From positions 5,642,001-5,706,000 of the forward strand of contig NC_091272.1 of assembly GCF_042100115.1 (NCBI RefSeq): DNA of 64,000 bases. The letters run 5' to 3'. The notes beneath the pieces were generated by a model. That model saw nothing but the letters and a program-made list of their open reading frames with translations. It did no database searches and was not told where the DNA came from. The stretch is from Alternaria dauci (Eukaryota; Ascomycota; Dothideomycetes; Pleosporales; Pleosporaceae). The translations under genes were made by a program, and so were the position numbers. This document shows, one piece after another, positions 46,237-57,167 of the stretch (position 1 is its first letter; each line of letters opens with the position of its first letter).

Positions 46237-46865
46237 AGAGCCAGGATTGGCATTGTATCATGGAAATGATAGCTGCAGGGGACCTGCATCCCGCTTATAA
46301 TTCGTTATGGAACTAGGCATGTGGCCGATATAGTTTCGGTCCCGGCTGACACTGCGATAAGCGGACATTCACAAGAACTTGAAGCCAGGAACTGTCAGCC
46401 TATACAGCCACTGATGCATGTATGCTTGTTTACTTTTTTATGCACAATCGAAAACTTTGGGGAAGGTATCCATGTAAATCCAAGGAATAGTCAAAACTTA
46501 ATAGCAGAGTCGCGGCCGATCTCTTCCATTCCTTTCCCAGTCCATCATCCAAGACAGCCAAGATGGACCAGCATCCCGATTGGCAACATCGCGCCGAACC
46601 GTGCTTGTCATCTGCGAAGCGCGGTAGTGTATCTTTGAGTAACCAACCCGAACCTAATCTTTAGTATCCTTCCCCGCACCCCATAATTTAATTGCCCATA
46701 TCCCCAGACAACCGCCGTGGGGTAGCACAGGACCCATATTACAGTACCCATTGCATCTCCAACACATTAGCATCGCATATTCCATCTACGCGCTGCAAGA
46801 TCTAGATTGCGCATCGACCAAATAACCGTCGCTACCGTAACCGCTCACGCGAGGATTGAGCAACC
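46237..46865. other. Intergenic region upstream of the DHA1 transporter
   Basis: This 629-bp stretch is the 3' end of the dehydrogenase and the promoter of the MFS gene. A CATCTCCAACAC sequence near 46752 resembles the cluster element. No gene is seen. Confidence 0.45.
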
Positions 46866-48872
46866 ATGCCGCTGGGTATCTTGCAAGATTACAAACTCGA
46901 ACATGTCCCGGGAACCGCCCCCTTACGCGAGCTTGGTCGTGTTGATCTCGAAACCACGACTGATATCGACCATAGATTGCTCAAGCATGATGCTACAGGG
47001 CAAATTGTACTCGTGCCGCAACCCTCTGATTCACCAAACGATCCATATAATTGGCCAAGATGGAAGAAGGAGATGGTAGGCCATCCTGCTCAAGACTGCT
47101 CAGAGTGGCTGTACTGACCGAATAGTTTACTCTCGTCATTGTGTACGGAGGGGGTTGTGTAGGAGGTAAGCGTGCGAAATCTGGATACCATGTACTGAGC
47201 TAATGGTGAACTTCACAGCCGCAGGTCCACTGCTGACGCCGGCTTTCGTACCACTGGCAAAGCAATTCGACGTTCCCTTACAGAGATTCGCACTAGGTAA
47301 GCTCGATACCCTAGATCCATATCATTGAGGCATCGAGCTCACATGTGATCCCTCCATAGGCTGTAATGGTTCTTGTATCGTCGCTATCGCGATCGGCAGC
47401 CTTCTGTGGAATACATTGGCTGTGAAGGTTGGAAGGCGGCCAATCTATCTTATAACCACGCTGGGCTTAACGGTGTCGTGCTTCTGGGCCGCAGAATCTA
47501 CTACTTTTGCCTCTCTGGTAGCAGCCAGAGCTTTCCAAGGGTTCTGCATGGGTATGTTCCATTCCACATATGGTCCGAGGAGAATTTTGCTAATGTTCCA
47601 AGCACCCTTCGAAGCACTCGTTCCAGTATCGGTCGGAGACATCTGGCATGTACACGAGCGTGGACTTCGAATGGCCATCTTCAATCTTGGTATCCTCGGT
47701 GGTATTGTAGGTTTGCCTTGCGCATGTTGCATTACAACTAGCTAATCAGAGCAGCAAAACCTAGCGAGCCCAATCGGTGAGGCAGATTAGCAAGATTTCG
47801 CGTTCTGAAGCTAACAAGCCCAGCTGGAGTCGTCATCCAATATGGCTCTTACCGTATCGCAATGCACGCGATGGGTGGCGCCTTCGTCATCATGCTTCTC
47901 CTCGTTATCTTCTTCATGCCCGAAACCGTGTACCACCGCCACAACGTCATCAACATTGATACAGGTTCCAAGACGGTAGAAACCGATACGATAGAGAAGG
48001 AGCGGACCGTCGAGCATGTCAAAGACGACGCTATCTATGCGCCCGATTCTTCGGAACGTGCCGACCCCTACGTCAAGACTCTTATGCCATGGTCCGGTTA
48101 TTGGGATCCTGTCGCATTTTGGCGTACATTCTTGCGACCATTTGCCGTGATCATGAGCCCTGTAGTAATGTGGGCTACCTTGCCCTACACGGTCTGCATA
48201 TCTTGGCTCATCTTGATCTCCACCACGTTGTCGCAGATCTTCTCCGCTCCACCATATAGTTTCTCCGTTAGTGGAGTTGGCGCAACAAATCTCTCAGCAT
48301 TCGTCGCGTCGCTACTGGCCACTCTGGTATCCGGTCCGATGATTGATGGGGTAGCGAAATTGATGTCGGCGCGCAACAATGGTACTTTCGGTGAGTCTCA
48401 TACACTCGAAATGTGTCTCAAACAGCTAACAGTTGCACAAGAACCCGAATTCCGTCTTCCTGCGATGGTGACGTACCTGCTTTTCACTGCAACCGGATTC
48501 TTCGCTTGGGGCCAATCGCTTCACAACCAAGACCCGTGGCCGATTCCTGTGATTGTCTGCATGGGTCTCATCAACCTGGGTATTCAGATGGGAACTACCG
48601 TGGTGGTAACGTATGTGTCTGACTGCCACCGCGAGCAGGCCGCTGAGGCCTTTGCCATGATGAACTTCACCAAGAATATCTTTGCGTTTGGCCTGACGTT
48701 CTATGTGAATGACTGGATCGCGGGGCAGGGTGTGAGGGACGCATTTTTTGTTGTTGGTGGGACTACCATTGCTGTTACGCTGACAACGATCCCAATGTAC
48801 ATCTACGGAAAGCGTGCAAGGAGTTGGGTGAAGAGGTGCGGAGTGCTTGATAGTGTTCGAAAAGTCAAGTAG
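46866..48872 (+). CDS. MFS transporter, DHA1 (12-TMS) type
   Basis: Eight exons (46866-47075, 47126-47165, 47219-47296, 47360-47551, 47603-47706, 47755-47776, 47824-48390, 48442-48872) give 547 aa. Exon 6 is only 22 nt. The hydrophilic N-terminus ends DPYNWPRWKKEM, a mark of fungal DHA1 proteins. Helix 1 continues FTLVIVYGGGCVG. Motif A is present as LAVKVGRRPIYL. RAFQGF in helix 4 and VGDIWHVHERGLRMA in the loop also fit. A central cytosolic loop with acidic residues (TIEKERTVEHVKDDA) separates the two halves. Intron 4 (51 nt) is a multiple of three without stop, so its retention would still give an open frame. Expected role is proton-coupled import or export of a small organic molecule. Confidence 0.85.
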
Positions 48873-49209
48873 AGGGTTCAATCGCGCAATAAAAATGGGT
48901 TTGCGTTTTCTCTGGGCCTTTCCGACCGTGAATCGTGATCTAGAGCGTCCTCGAAGTATTTTGCATCAGCAAAGCCATTCACAGCATTATGTTAGCCGTG
49001 CTAGATTCTTCTCACTTGGTGCGTGAGTAATCTCCTCGACGCTCTTCGGCTGTTCATCCTTCATATCTGACACACACAGTAGCAAGCGGAGCTACTATAC
49101 CGTCAACAATTTGATATGTTCGGTGTTCGACTCGTGTCGCGAACCGACCGACAGCATGACCATACCGATTCACTACCTTCATGTGTGACGAATATGCTCC
49201 AATTTATTT
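48873..49209. other. Convergent intergenic region
   Basis: This 337-bp stretch lies between convergent stops. It should hold two 3' UTRs. Nothing else is seen. Confidence 0.45.
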
Positions 49210-49926
49210 TCAGAAGTAGTTCTCTCGCCATTTTGTAGATGAATCTCGCGGTGCGTTCGGCATTGCAGGCATGCTGCACTCTCGTAGTTGCTCGATGGCT
49301 GACGCTGAGGTCGCCGTGATTCCATGCGCTTCGCGAATCGGACGCGTGTTACTATCGGGTCGTGTTTCCGTTGCCTTGGACGTATTGTGAGCTTGGTAGG
49401 GAAATATGGGTTCGCTGGGGTTTGGCTGAGATGTCGCTCGGGCTACGCGGTCGGGATGCCGTGCTTGAAGCCACGCGACCAATTGCTCGTCTGTGTGCAA
49501 AGATAAGCGCTTCCACTCTTCGAGTTTTTCAGCCTTTGAGCGTTGGGGCTGTGAAGCTTGCGATATTGCACCATCCGTCAATCGTATGGCGCTCTGGGTT
49601 TGGAGCGCGATGAGAGCAGCGGAGAGTGCAGCCTCGGTATCCGCAAGCCGCTTCTCAAGAGCAGTGATGTATGCAGCCGGAAGGCCTCTCTTACCGCCCT
49701 CTTGGTAATGGCATGGCAGCGACGAAGTTCGACATTGAGTGCACGAAGGGCTGTGGTGGTTAGCTGAAGCTCCGCAGCTGGTATGGAGTTACCGACATCT
49801 TCCGGTCGCACTTGCACTTCTTCGCTCTGCAGTTCTCACATGCAATGGCATTCAGCTGAACTTCCGGACTGCGACATCAGTGTGTGTACCATTATCCTGG
49901 ACAAGTTTGCGCACCGCTTCAGCCAT
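49210..49926 (-). CDS. Small Zn2Cys6 protein without MHR domain
   Basis: This gene is hidden by introns. The exon pair 49855-49797 and 49750-49210 rebuilds a perfect Zn2Cys6 cluster: C-x2-C-x6-C-x6-C-x2-C-x6-C, reading ACENCRAKKCKCD then IPSCTQCRTSSLPCHY, with a GTCGGT donor inside the cluster. An adjacent coiled coil (YITALEKRLADTEAALSAAL) would be the dimerisation helix. The rest is a Pro/Ser/Thr-rich tail ending DSSTKWRENYF. The first exon is short (ATG at 49926, MAEA...), and two donors fit (after codon 4 or 8), giving 203 or 207 aa. Zn2Cys6 proteins normally exceed 500 aa and carry an MHR. This one has only the DNA-binding part. Confidence 0.75.
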
Positions 49927-50805
49927 CCTCGGATGATGGTGGTGCGATGACGCAGTGCATAGCTTGGGAAGGTGTGGCGTGGTGATCTGTGCTCGGCCCC
50001 TAATTCTGCCCCCGTCCAGCCCCCTCATCCTTCCGACTAAACAACGACAGGAGGAACGCAGTTACGCCTTTGGTCAATTACAACACCCTCCCGTCTCAAT
50101 TCAATCATCTCTATTCTTGTTACGGTCTTTGCATCAGCCACTGAAAGATGCGACACTTCAGCTCACGGCCGGACTTCTAATCGTAGACCCTAGGCCAGCC
50201 TCCATCACTGCCTCAGGCCCATCACCAGGCCAGAGGTGCCGATCGACTCACAAAGCTGCAAAGTTCAACAAAGCCAGAGAACACGCGAACGAACCGGCAG
50301 AAGAAATTCCCCGCATTCAACCTTGCCTGTTTTGTCACGGACCGCGCTGAATCCAGCTAGCGTTGAGGTGACGTCGGGCGTCGGGTCATTTGTCTCCAGC
50401 CTTTGTACACACATCTACAAACATGAGTTGGACCTTGAGCCCGGGTTTGTGAGAAGGTGGAGCCACCCGTGATGCGATATTTATCCGTTTCGCTAAGGGT
50501 ATAGTCATCACATATCCAACCAGAGAGTGACCACACTTGGCGACTGCACGCTAGCTCAGGGAGTTATCCGTATCTGCTGTGATCAACGGTCATGCTTCAT
50601 GGTAAAGGATGCGATCAACCAGGCCGTCGGGCACAAACCCCGCAAAGCCAAGGCGAAGGGATACTGGAAATGTATTCCCTGGTCGGTTCGACGGTCTGTC
50701 AAACCGACAAAGTGCTTGGCCTCGGGTATGTAAACTGTGAAAGTGGCATGCTAGACATCAACATCAGAGCAACACAAGCTCGAGTATTCGCTTTCTCCGA
50801 TAGCT
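49927..50805. other. Divergent promoter region, Zn2Cys6 gene / sugar-porter MFS
   Basis: This 879-bp stretch separates two divergent genes. It contains a CT-rich part near 50000-50110 and no supported coding sequence. Confidence 0.45.
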
Positions 50806-52555
50806 ATGGCTCCAACAGTTGCAGGTCCCGGTGATGGTATCATCGAGCGCCTCGTCGCTGCCGACACTGTACGATGGTGGAACAAACCCAATCTCCGGCG
50901 TCTCTACCTATTGCTGGTACCGTTCTGCTTTTTCATCGAGTCTACTTCTGGGTTTGATAGCTCCATGATGAACGGAAGTAAGTGGTTGTCACTGAGGTGT
51001 TACTAGCGTAACGCGTGCTGATCCTCTATCTACTACCTAGTGCAAGCTCTGGAGTACTGGCAAAATTACTTCAACCACCCCAAAGGAGGCCAACTGGGAT
51101 TGCTAGTTGCATGCTACAACCTCGGGGCTATCTCGAGTATTCCGCTCGTTGCTCTCGTTTCAGATCATCTGGGAAGACGAAAGAGTATCGTCCTTGGATC
51201 TACTATCATGATCATCGGAGCAATTATGCAGGGCTTGTCGCAGAATCGTGAGTACCTTAGTCCGCTCTGATAAACAGAACAATGAGCCCTGACTGCTATT
51301 CACCCAGTCCCGATGTTCATCTTTAGCAGAATCTTTCTAGGTCATGGTATCGTTTACGCCATCATTTCCGGTGCCGCCCTTCTTGGAGAGTTAGGTCATC
51401 CTAAAGAACGGCAGTTTTTGGGAAGTCTTTTCAACGCTTTCTTTGGAGTAGGCTCCGTACTTGGTGCAGGTATAGGTAGGGCATAATTCCCCTTAAGGCA
51501 TGTGTGAGAAATATACTGACATTGGGTACCAAACTCTAGTCGTACGTACGCTACTTATCCCGAACGACTGGTCCTGGCGCCTTCCCTCCATCCTTCAGGC
51601 AGCTCCATCTGTCATTCAGATCGTGTTCGCTTTCACAGTGCCGGAAAGTCCCCGATGGCTCGTCTCAAAAGACCGCAGCGAAGAAGCCCTCGAGATATTG
51701 ATCAAATATCATGCAGAGGGCGATGCTTCTGCCGAGCTACCTCATCTTGAGATTGCCGAGATTCGCAAAGCTTTGGAGTTGGAGAACGAGTCGCGACAAC
51801 GTGGTTGGGCTGAACTCTTCCAATCGAAAGGCATGCGACATCGTGCCCTTGTCGCTGCCGGACTCGGCATCTTTGTTCAGTACAGCGGAAACAACTTGAT
51901 CAGCCAGTACCTTGTCCCTATCCTGAGAAAGATTGGTATCGAAGACAGCCACACGCAGGTGCGCTACAACGTCGGCTCCGAAGCATGGGGCTTCCTCATG
52001 GCACTTGTCATGGCGACCATCACACCTCGATTCCCACGACGCAGGATGTACTTGCTATGTGCTAGCTGCTTGTTGTGCGTATATACCGCATGGACTATCG
52101 CCCAGGCCCGCAACCGGATAACTGGGTCGAAAGAAACTGGCTACGCTGTGCTTGTCATGATCTTCCTCTACAAGCCTGCATACAACATCGCCTACAACGC
52201 TCTCACCTACGTCTACATGGTTGAGATCTTCCCGTACTACGTGCGTACCAAAGGTCTCTCGTGGTTCCAGCTCTTCAACCGTTGCGCCGTCATGCTGGGT
52301 TCCTTCACCAACCCCATCGGACTTGAAGACCTTGACTGGAAGTTCCTCTTTGTTTATATTGCTTTGTTGTCTTGCGAGATCGTTTTCATCTACTTCTTGT
52401 TCCCGGAGACATACGGAAAGACGCTGGAGGAACTCACGTTCCTGTTCGAAAGTGAGAAGGAGGACCGCGAGAAACTCGCTGCAACCACCGCCAAGGTCAT
52501 GGGCCACGAAGGCAACGTCACCGAGCTTCATGAGGCGCCGGAGAAGAAAGCGTAG
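50806..52555 (+). CDS. MFS sugar porter (lactose/hexose-permease type)
   Basis: Four exons (50806-50977, 51041-51247, 51308-51475, 51540-52555) give 520 aa. Signatures of the sugar-porter family are visible: FFIESTSGFDSSMMNG in helix 1, SDHLGRRKSIVLGS in loop 2-3, SRIFLGHGI in helix 4, PESPRWLVSKDR after helix 6, FVQYSGNNLISQYL in helix 7, TKGLSWFQLFNR and PETYGKTLEEL after helix 12. FDSSMMNG and the Asn-rich helix 7 are usual for the fungal lactose-permease-like branch. Expected role is proton-coupled uptake of a sugar or related polyol/acid at the plasma membrane. The exon 3/4 junction (AGIVVRT) lacks the usual GAGIALGT-like spacer, so this joint is the least certain. Confidence 0.88.
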
Positions 52556-54530
52556 GTCACAAGTATCGTGGTGGCTGCATCTGAACTCAACGGTTCTGGG
52601 AAAAGACGTTGCAGTTGGCGCTCACGAAGTGGGTTCCGAAGCCGCTTGGGAGGTCGCCGCATTCCTTCTGAGGGGTGTGAAACATCCATGGATAAGAATA
52701 GTGGGAGAAGACGATGCATAACTTGTGGCTGTTCAGGCATAACTCAGTCTTGCTCGCAATCTGTCCAACATGTGGAATAATGAATCGGTCTTTCTCTCTA
52801 CGATTACACATAAGCTTCTCATGGTTATTGTAGCCCACCGTCAGCATTTCCTGACTTGCGCGCTGTCAGTCGAACTACGGCTTTCATACAAGGCCGATAT
52901 CATGTTCCGCACCGTTCCCCATCCTGCTGACCGGTTCCACGACCTAGTACGCGGCGCAGCAACATGTCAAACTGGACCTTGTACTCATGGCGGCAACATA
53001 TCGCCTGAGATTCCTCATCGCCAGCCCCTCGAATAACGCAATGAGTTGGCAAATGCGCGAACATCCACCTCCACCTCCACCTTAAACTTGCAAGTTCGTT
53101 TCTATGACACGATCCACCCAATAGTTCGTGCTCTCATGCGACCATGTCACCGATCAAGCGACGGCGGCTACAGGATACTGATCTCCGGCTGATCGGGACT
53201 TGTGGAGAATATCCCGAACGAATGGGAATCTAGCGGCTTTGAAACAACAACAGACGGGCATGATCTTGGCCAGTGAGGGTACACGACGACCGCAGCGAAG
53301 CCTCGATTGCCGCGACCCGACAGCCTGGATTTAGCCTACGCCGCTCCTGGTACACGTGTCAGTAGCTGGAGAACGTCGAATGGCATACTGAGCCTCAAGC
53401 CACGGTAGTATCAAGGTAGTAAGCGAAGTGTTGGATGTAGATGGAGGGCTAGGTAATGTGAGACATAGCACCATCCTCTCAGCGTATCTAGGCATGCTTT
53501 ACCTTTTTCATGGAAAAGCTGCTGTTGCACATCTGCCTCGATAGCAGCGCGCGCCGTCACGTGAATCCTGCTTCATGCATGCATGTGTTGTATGCTTTTC
53601 ACCGAGACTACGAATGCACGATGGAAGCGACATGGAATATTCGAAAAATAGACGCATGGCTAAATATTCCTCGGCGCTGATTGGCCGCTATTAATAAGTG
53701 GGGTTGTCGGCTCCGCGCCTAACGATAGCGCAACCCCACTATCGCGACCCCCCAAGAAATCCTCGAAACATTGTCGTCTGAACCGCTTCCACGACCACAA
53801 CCCCGCGCTCATGTTCATGCGATAACCTCCGAGGCTGGACAGCTGTATCGTCATTCGCTCGATCAGCATATCCAACATGTCCCTCCAGCCTCCCCATTCT
53901 CACATTGGCTACAGCGGGCGATGAGGCTCGAAGCGCTTATCCAACTGTGCCGCAACGTCATCCAAAACGTGATCTCATGATGGGGCCAAAAAAACTAAGA
54001 ATAAGCCTAGCTGCATATGTTTTAATACCACAGCGGCAACGAGATACGCTAGCCTAGGCATGCGGCCACACCCAGCGGCTATACTCACGCTCTGTACGGC
54101 TACACCCACACCGGTGCTCCGGCCTGACAGATCCCGAGGCCTGCGCCGCACGCAAGTGTCCTGGAAACGGTCTTCAGCCGCCTCGCTTGGCGCACCTTTT
54201 GGGAGGTTGGTTCTGGTCCTTGCGGCTAGCTCGTGCCATGAATGGTGCGTTGGCTCGGTAATGCACCAGTTTCCAGAACGAAGGCATAGTTTGCATGGAC
54301 GCCGCAGTAACAACTGTGTTTGATGTTTCGAGCTTGCTCCAATCATGGAAATGGTCGGTGGAGGCTTATACTGCAGCTGGATGTCGTTATAGTATGGTGA
54401 TGGTAAGTACCTGGTATCAGCCTGCAGCTTCATCACAGTCTGGCACTTCTCTACTACGTTTGAACGAAGCAACGTCTTACCATTTTACTCGTTCATATAC
54501 ATATTCTAATTCACATTTTTGTATGTCTTA
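52556..54530. other. Intergenic region upstream of the DUF3176 gene
   Basis: This 1.98-kb stretch has no gene I can support. Short CCACCT repeats occur near 53068. Frames of 60-165 codons on both strands are shadows without domains. It marks the edge between the transporter region and the duplicated membrane-protein region. Confidence 0.45.
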
Positions 54531-57020
54531 ATGCCTTACCCGATATCAACGACGGGCCACAACGGAAATATGTCTGGATCTCAGCGCAGTCCTATGCGCT
54601 CACCAGCTTTTCCAGATATTCCAATCTACCTAGATACTGGTGATGAACGTATGACAGCAAAAACATACGGTACAACTCCCACGACACCTACAACACCAGA
54701 AATCTCAACTCATCCTCGGCCAACTCACCTGAGCCCTGCCCATATCAATGCACCGCCTATTAGCCCTGTGGAAGCAAGCCCAACGACCACTATCGAAACA
54801 TGCAGTCAACGGTCAGTCATCTGGCCAATTCCAGAGCCCCCACCAGAGATTCAACAACAGCCTGAATCTCGACGACCAACTCTTCGCTTCTTTCCCACTC
54901 AGCGTCCACGCGTCCGACTGGATGCTATTTCCTCTCTACAAGTCCCAAGTTTGGACGAGAAGACGCCGATTCACATCACTCATCCAGGACTAGGTATCAT
55001 CAATGGTCTACCTAAGCCACCGTCCATCGAGGTCTCGCCACCTGTGCATGAAAAGTCTGAAGATGGGCCCAATATTGCACAGCGCATCGAAGAAACCCTG
55101 TGGCGATACAGTGCTTCTGGAAACGTGTTGAAGCGATGGTTGTTAGAGCTTGTCAGCTGGCTTTTCAGTGCTGTCTGTATGGCCGCTGTCATTGGCGTAC
55201 TCATCAAATTGAAAGATGAGCCACTATCGAAGTGGGCCTTGGCAGAGAAGACCGGCTTGACTCTGAACGCCTATATCTCTATACTATCCAAGATGGCAGG
55301 TGCTGCTCTTATCCTCCCAGTATCGGAAGCGCTTGGCCAGCTGAAATGGAGCTGGTTCCTGGAACACTCTAAGCAGATGTGGGATTTCGAAATCTTTGAC
55401 AACGCTTCCAGAGGACCCTGGGGATCTCTCTTACTTCTTATACGGACTAAGGGACGAGCCCTGGCAGCTTTAGGAGCTCTTATCATGTTATGCTCTTTGG
55501 CGCTTGATCCTTTCTTCCAACAGGTCGTCGACTTCCCAGACCGATGGGCCTTGCAGGATCTACCTGGCGCTATTCCTCGAGTAGTAAACTATCGGCCGCG
55601 GTACTTCAAGCAGATATATCAGGGTTTTGAGGTCCAACAATTCGATAACTCCATGTTGCCTGTCATAAAGTCGTACTTTTTTGACAATGGCACGACACCG
55701 ATTCCTTTTGGCAACGCTACAAAGGCCAACATACCGCTCTCCTGCCCATCTAGCAATTGCACCTGGCCGGAATATGAGACTCTTGCTGTTTGCAGTCAAT
55801 GTACCGATGCTTCGGATCTTCTTGAATTTGGTTGCCGGTATACTGCGATCGACTGGACTACCAACCATACAGGACCTATCAGTCCCGAGACGACGGAGAA
55901 CGGAACTGTGTGCGGTTACTTCCTTGACTTCGAATCCGAAAATCCGATCTTGATGTCAGGGTACATCCTTGAAGGCACCGAGAATCAGACCTCACCAGGC
56001 GAGGTGCTGATGGTACGAACATACCCTTTCACCGACATGAACACGAAAGAACCAATCATGGGAGGCTCCGTCAAGTTCAAGCACATTCGCAACCCCATTC
56101 TAGATGCTTTGATAGTGTCAACTGCAAACGGTACCGCTGGTGTCCTCAACCACGAACGGCCTGTTGCTCATGAATGCGCATTGTCGTGGTGCGTCAAAAC
56201 TATCAGCTCTTCGTACGATGGGGGAAAATACACCGAGAATGTTACCGGCGTCTATATGAACGAAACGGCTGGATCATTCCCATGGGAAAGCGTCCCTGTA
56301 GACTTGGAAGACGGAACTACCGCTACTTTTGCCATGTATGCTCAAAACATCACTATCGAACGCGATGCTGTGCGACGGGATCATTCCTCACTTGCCGTCT
56401 CAGATGCTACGTATCGAGTCGACAACACCTCAGCATCCAATGTGATCATGGTATTTGATCAGATCTTCCCGTCCTACTACACAGACTTCGGTCCTTCCGG
56501 GAAACCTTTGCTGAGGTTTCTCGATGGGTTCGACGGACCTACATTTCGAGAGATGGACTTCAATCCGTGGTTAGCGCCCAATAACATTAGTCGGCATATG
56601 GAGAGGCTGGCGTCTGCGATGACTGATGTGATGAGATCAGACGAAAGCAGGGAGATGCTTTCTGGCGAATCGTATAGCCGCATCAACTATGTTTCAGTTC
56701 GTTGGGAATGGCTCACTCTTCCTCTAGGGTTGTTGTGTATTTCTTTCATTTTCCTTGCTGCTACGGTCACGAAATCAGCGCTCGAGCGGGATCGTGTAGG
56801 TGTTTGGAAGACGTCAGCATATGCAACTTTGCTTTATGGATTGCCAGACGAGATGACACAACATATCACAAGATCTTCGAGTATCGGAACGCCGAGAGCC
56901 AGAGCAAAAGAACTCAAGGTCAAATTGCAACCCAACCGTGGCTGGAGAATCTCTGGAAATCTCTTTTCGCCTTTCGCGCCGAAACCCAGATCAAACCAAC
57001 CTCCTCCAGGCTGGATATGA
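54531..57020 (+). CDS. DUF3176 family membrane protein, intact copy
   Basis: This is a single exon of 829 aa from the ATG at 54531. Residues 1-180 are Pro/Thr/Ser-rich and cytosolic. The DUF3176 core starts with WRYSASGNVLKRWLLELVSW and continues through three membrane segments (around residues 203-228, 255-275 and 313-335). The family signature is FEIFDNASRGPWGSLLLL, RTKGRALAALGALIM and DPFFQQVVD. A large lumenal or extracellular domain follows, with many N-x-S/T sites and Cys pairs (CPSSNCTWPEYETLAVCSQC). A last membrane helix lies near 725-750 (LTLPLGLLCISFIFLAATV), then a short tail ending PPPGWI. DUF3176 proteins are widespread in Pezizomycotina and unassigned. It serves as the reference for the two broken copies downstream. 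Confidence 0.9.
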   Translation: MPYPISTTGHNGNMSGSQRSPMRSPAFPDIPIYLDTGDERMTAKTYGTTPTTPTTPEISTHPRPTHLSPAHINAPPISPVEASPTTTIETCSQRSVIWPIPEPPPEIQQQPESRRPTLRFFPTQRPRVRLDAISSLQVPSLDEKTPIHITHPGLGIINGLPKPPSIEVSPPVHEKSEDGPNIAQRIEETLWRYSASGNVLKRWLLELVSWLFSAVCMAAVIGVLIKLKDEPLSKWALAEKTGLTLNAYISILSKMAGAALILPVSEALGQLKWSWFLEHSKQMWDFEIFDNASRGPWGSLLLLIRTKGRALAALGALIMLCSLALDPFFQQVVDFPDRWALQDLPGAIPRVVNYRPRYFKQIYQGFEVQQFDNSMLPVIKSYFFDNGTTPIPFGNATKANIPLSCPSSNCTWPEYETLAVCSQCTDASDLLEFGCRYTAIDWTTNHTGPISPETTENGTVCGYFLDFESENPILMSGYILEGTENQTSPGEVLMVRTYPFTDMNTKEPIMGGSVKFKHIRNPILDALIVSTANGTAGVLNHERPVAHECALSWCVKTISSSYDGGKYTENVTGVYMNETAGSFPWESVPVDLEDGTTATFAMYAQNITIERDAVRRDHSSLAVSDATYRVDNTSASNVIMVFDQIFPSYYTDFGPSGKPLLRFLDGFDGPTFREMDFNPWLAPNNISRHMERLASAMTDVMRSDESREMLSGESYSRINYVSVRWEWLTLPLGLLCISFIFLAATVTKSALERDRVGVWKTSAYATLLYGLPDEMTQHITRSSSIGTPRARAKELKVKLQPNRGWRISGNLFSPFAPKPRSNQPPPGWI

Positions 57021-57167
57021 GTACAAAATCGAGAATACATGAAGATATTAAGAAAGAAATATAAAGAGCCGGTATGTTTCCTACTCCCGAGCCAGCATTT
57101 GTCCTTTGAAGAAGTTCAATCATCGAATCCGCCTTGTTTGTTACCGATATGAGTCCAGCTCAACCGA

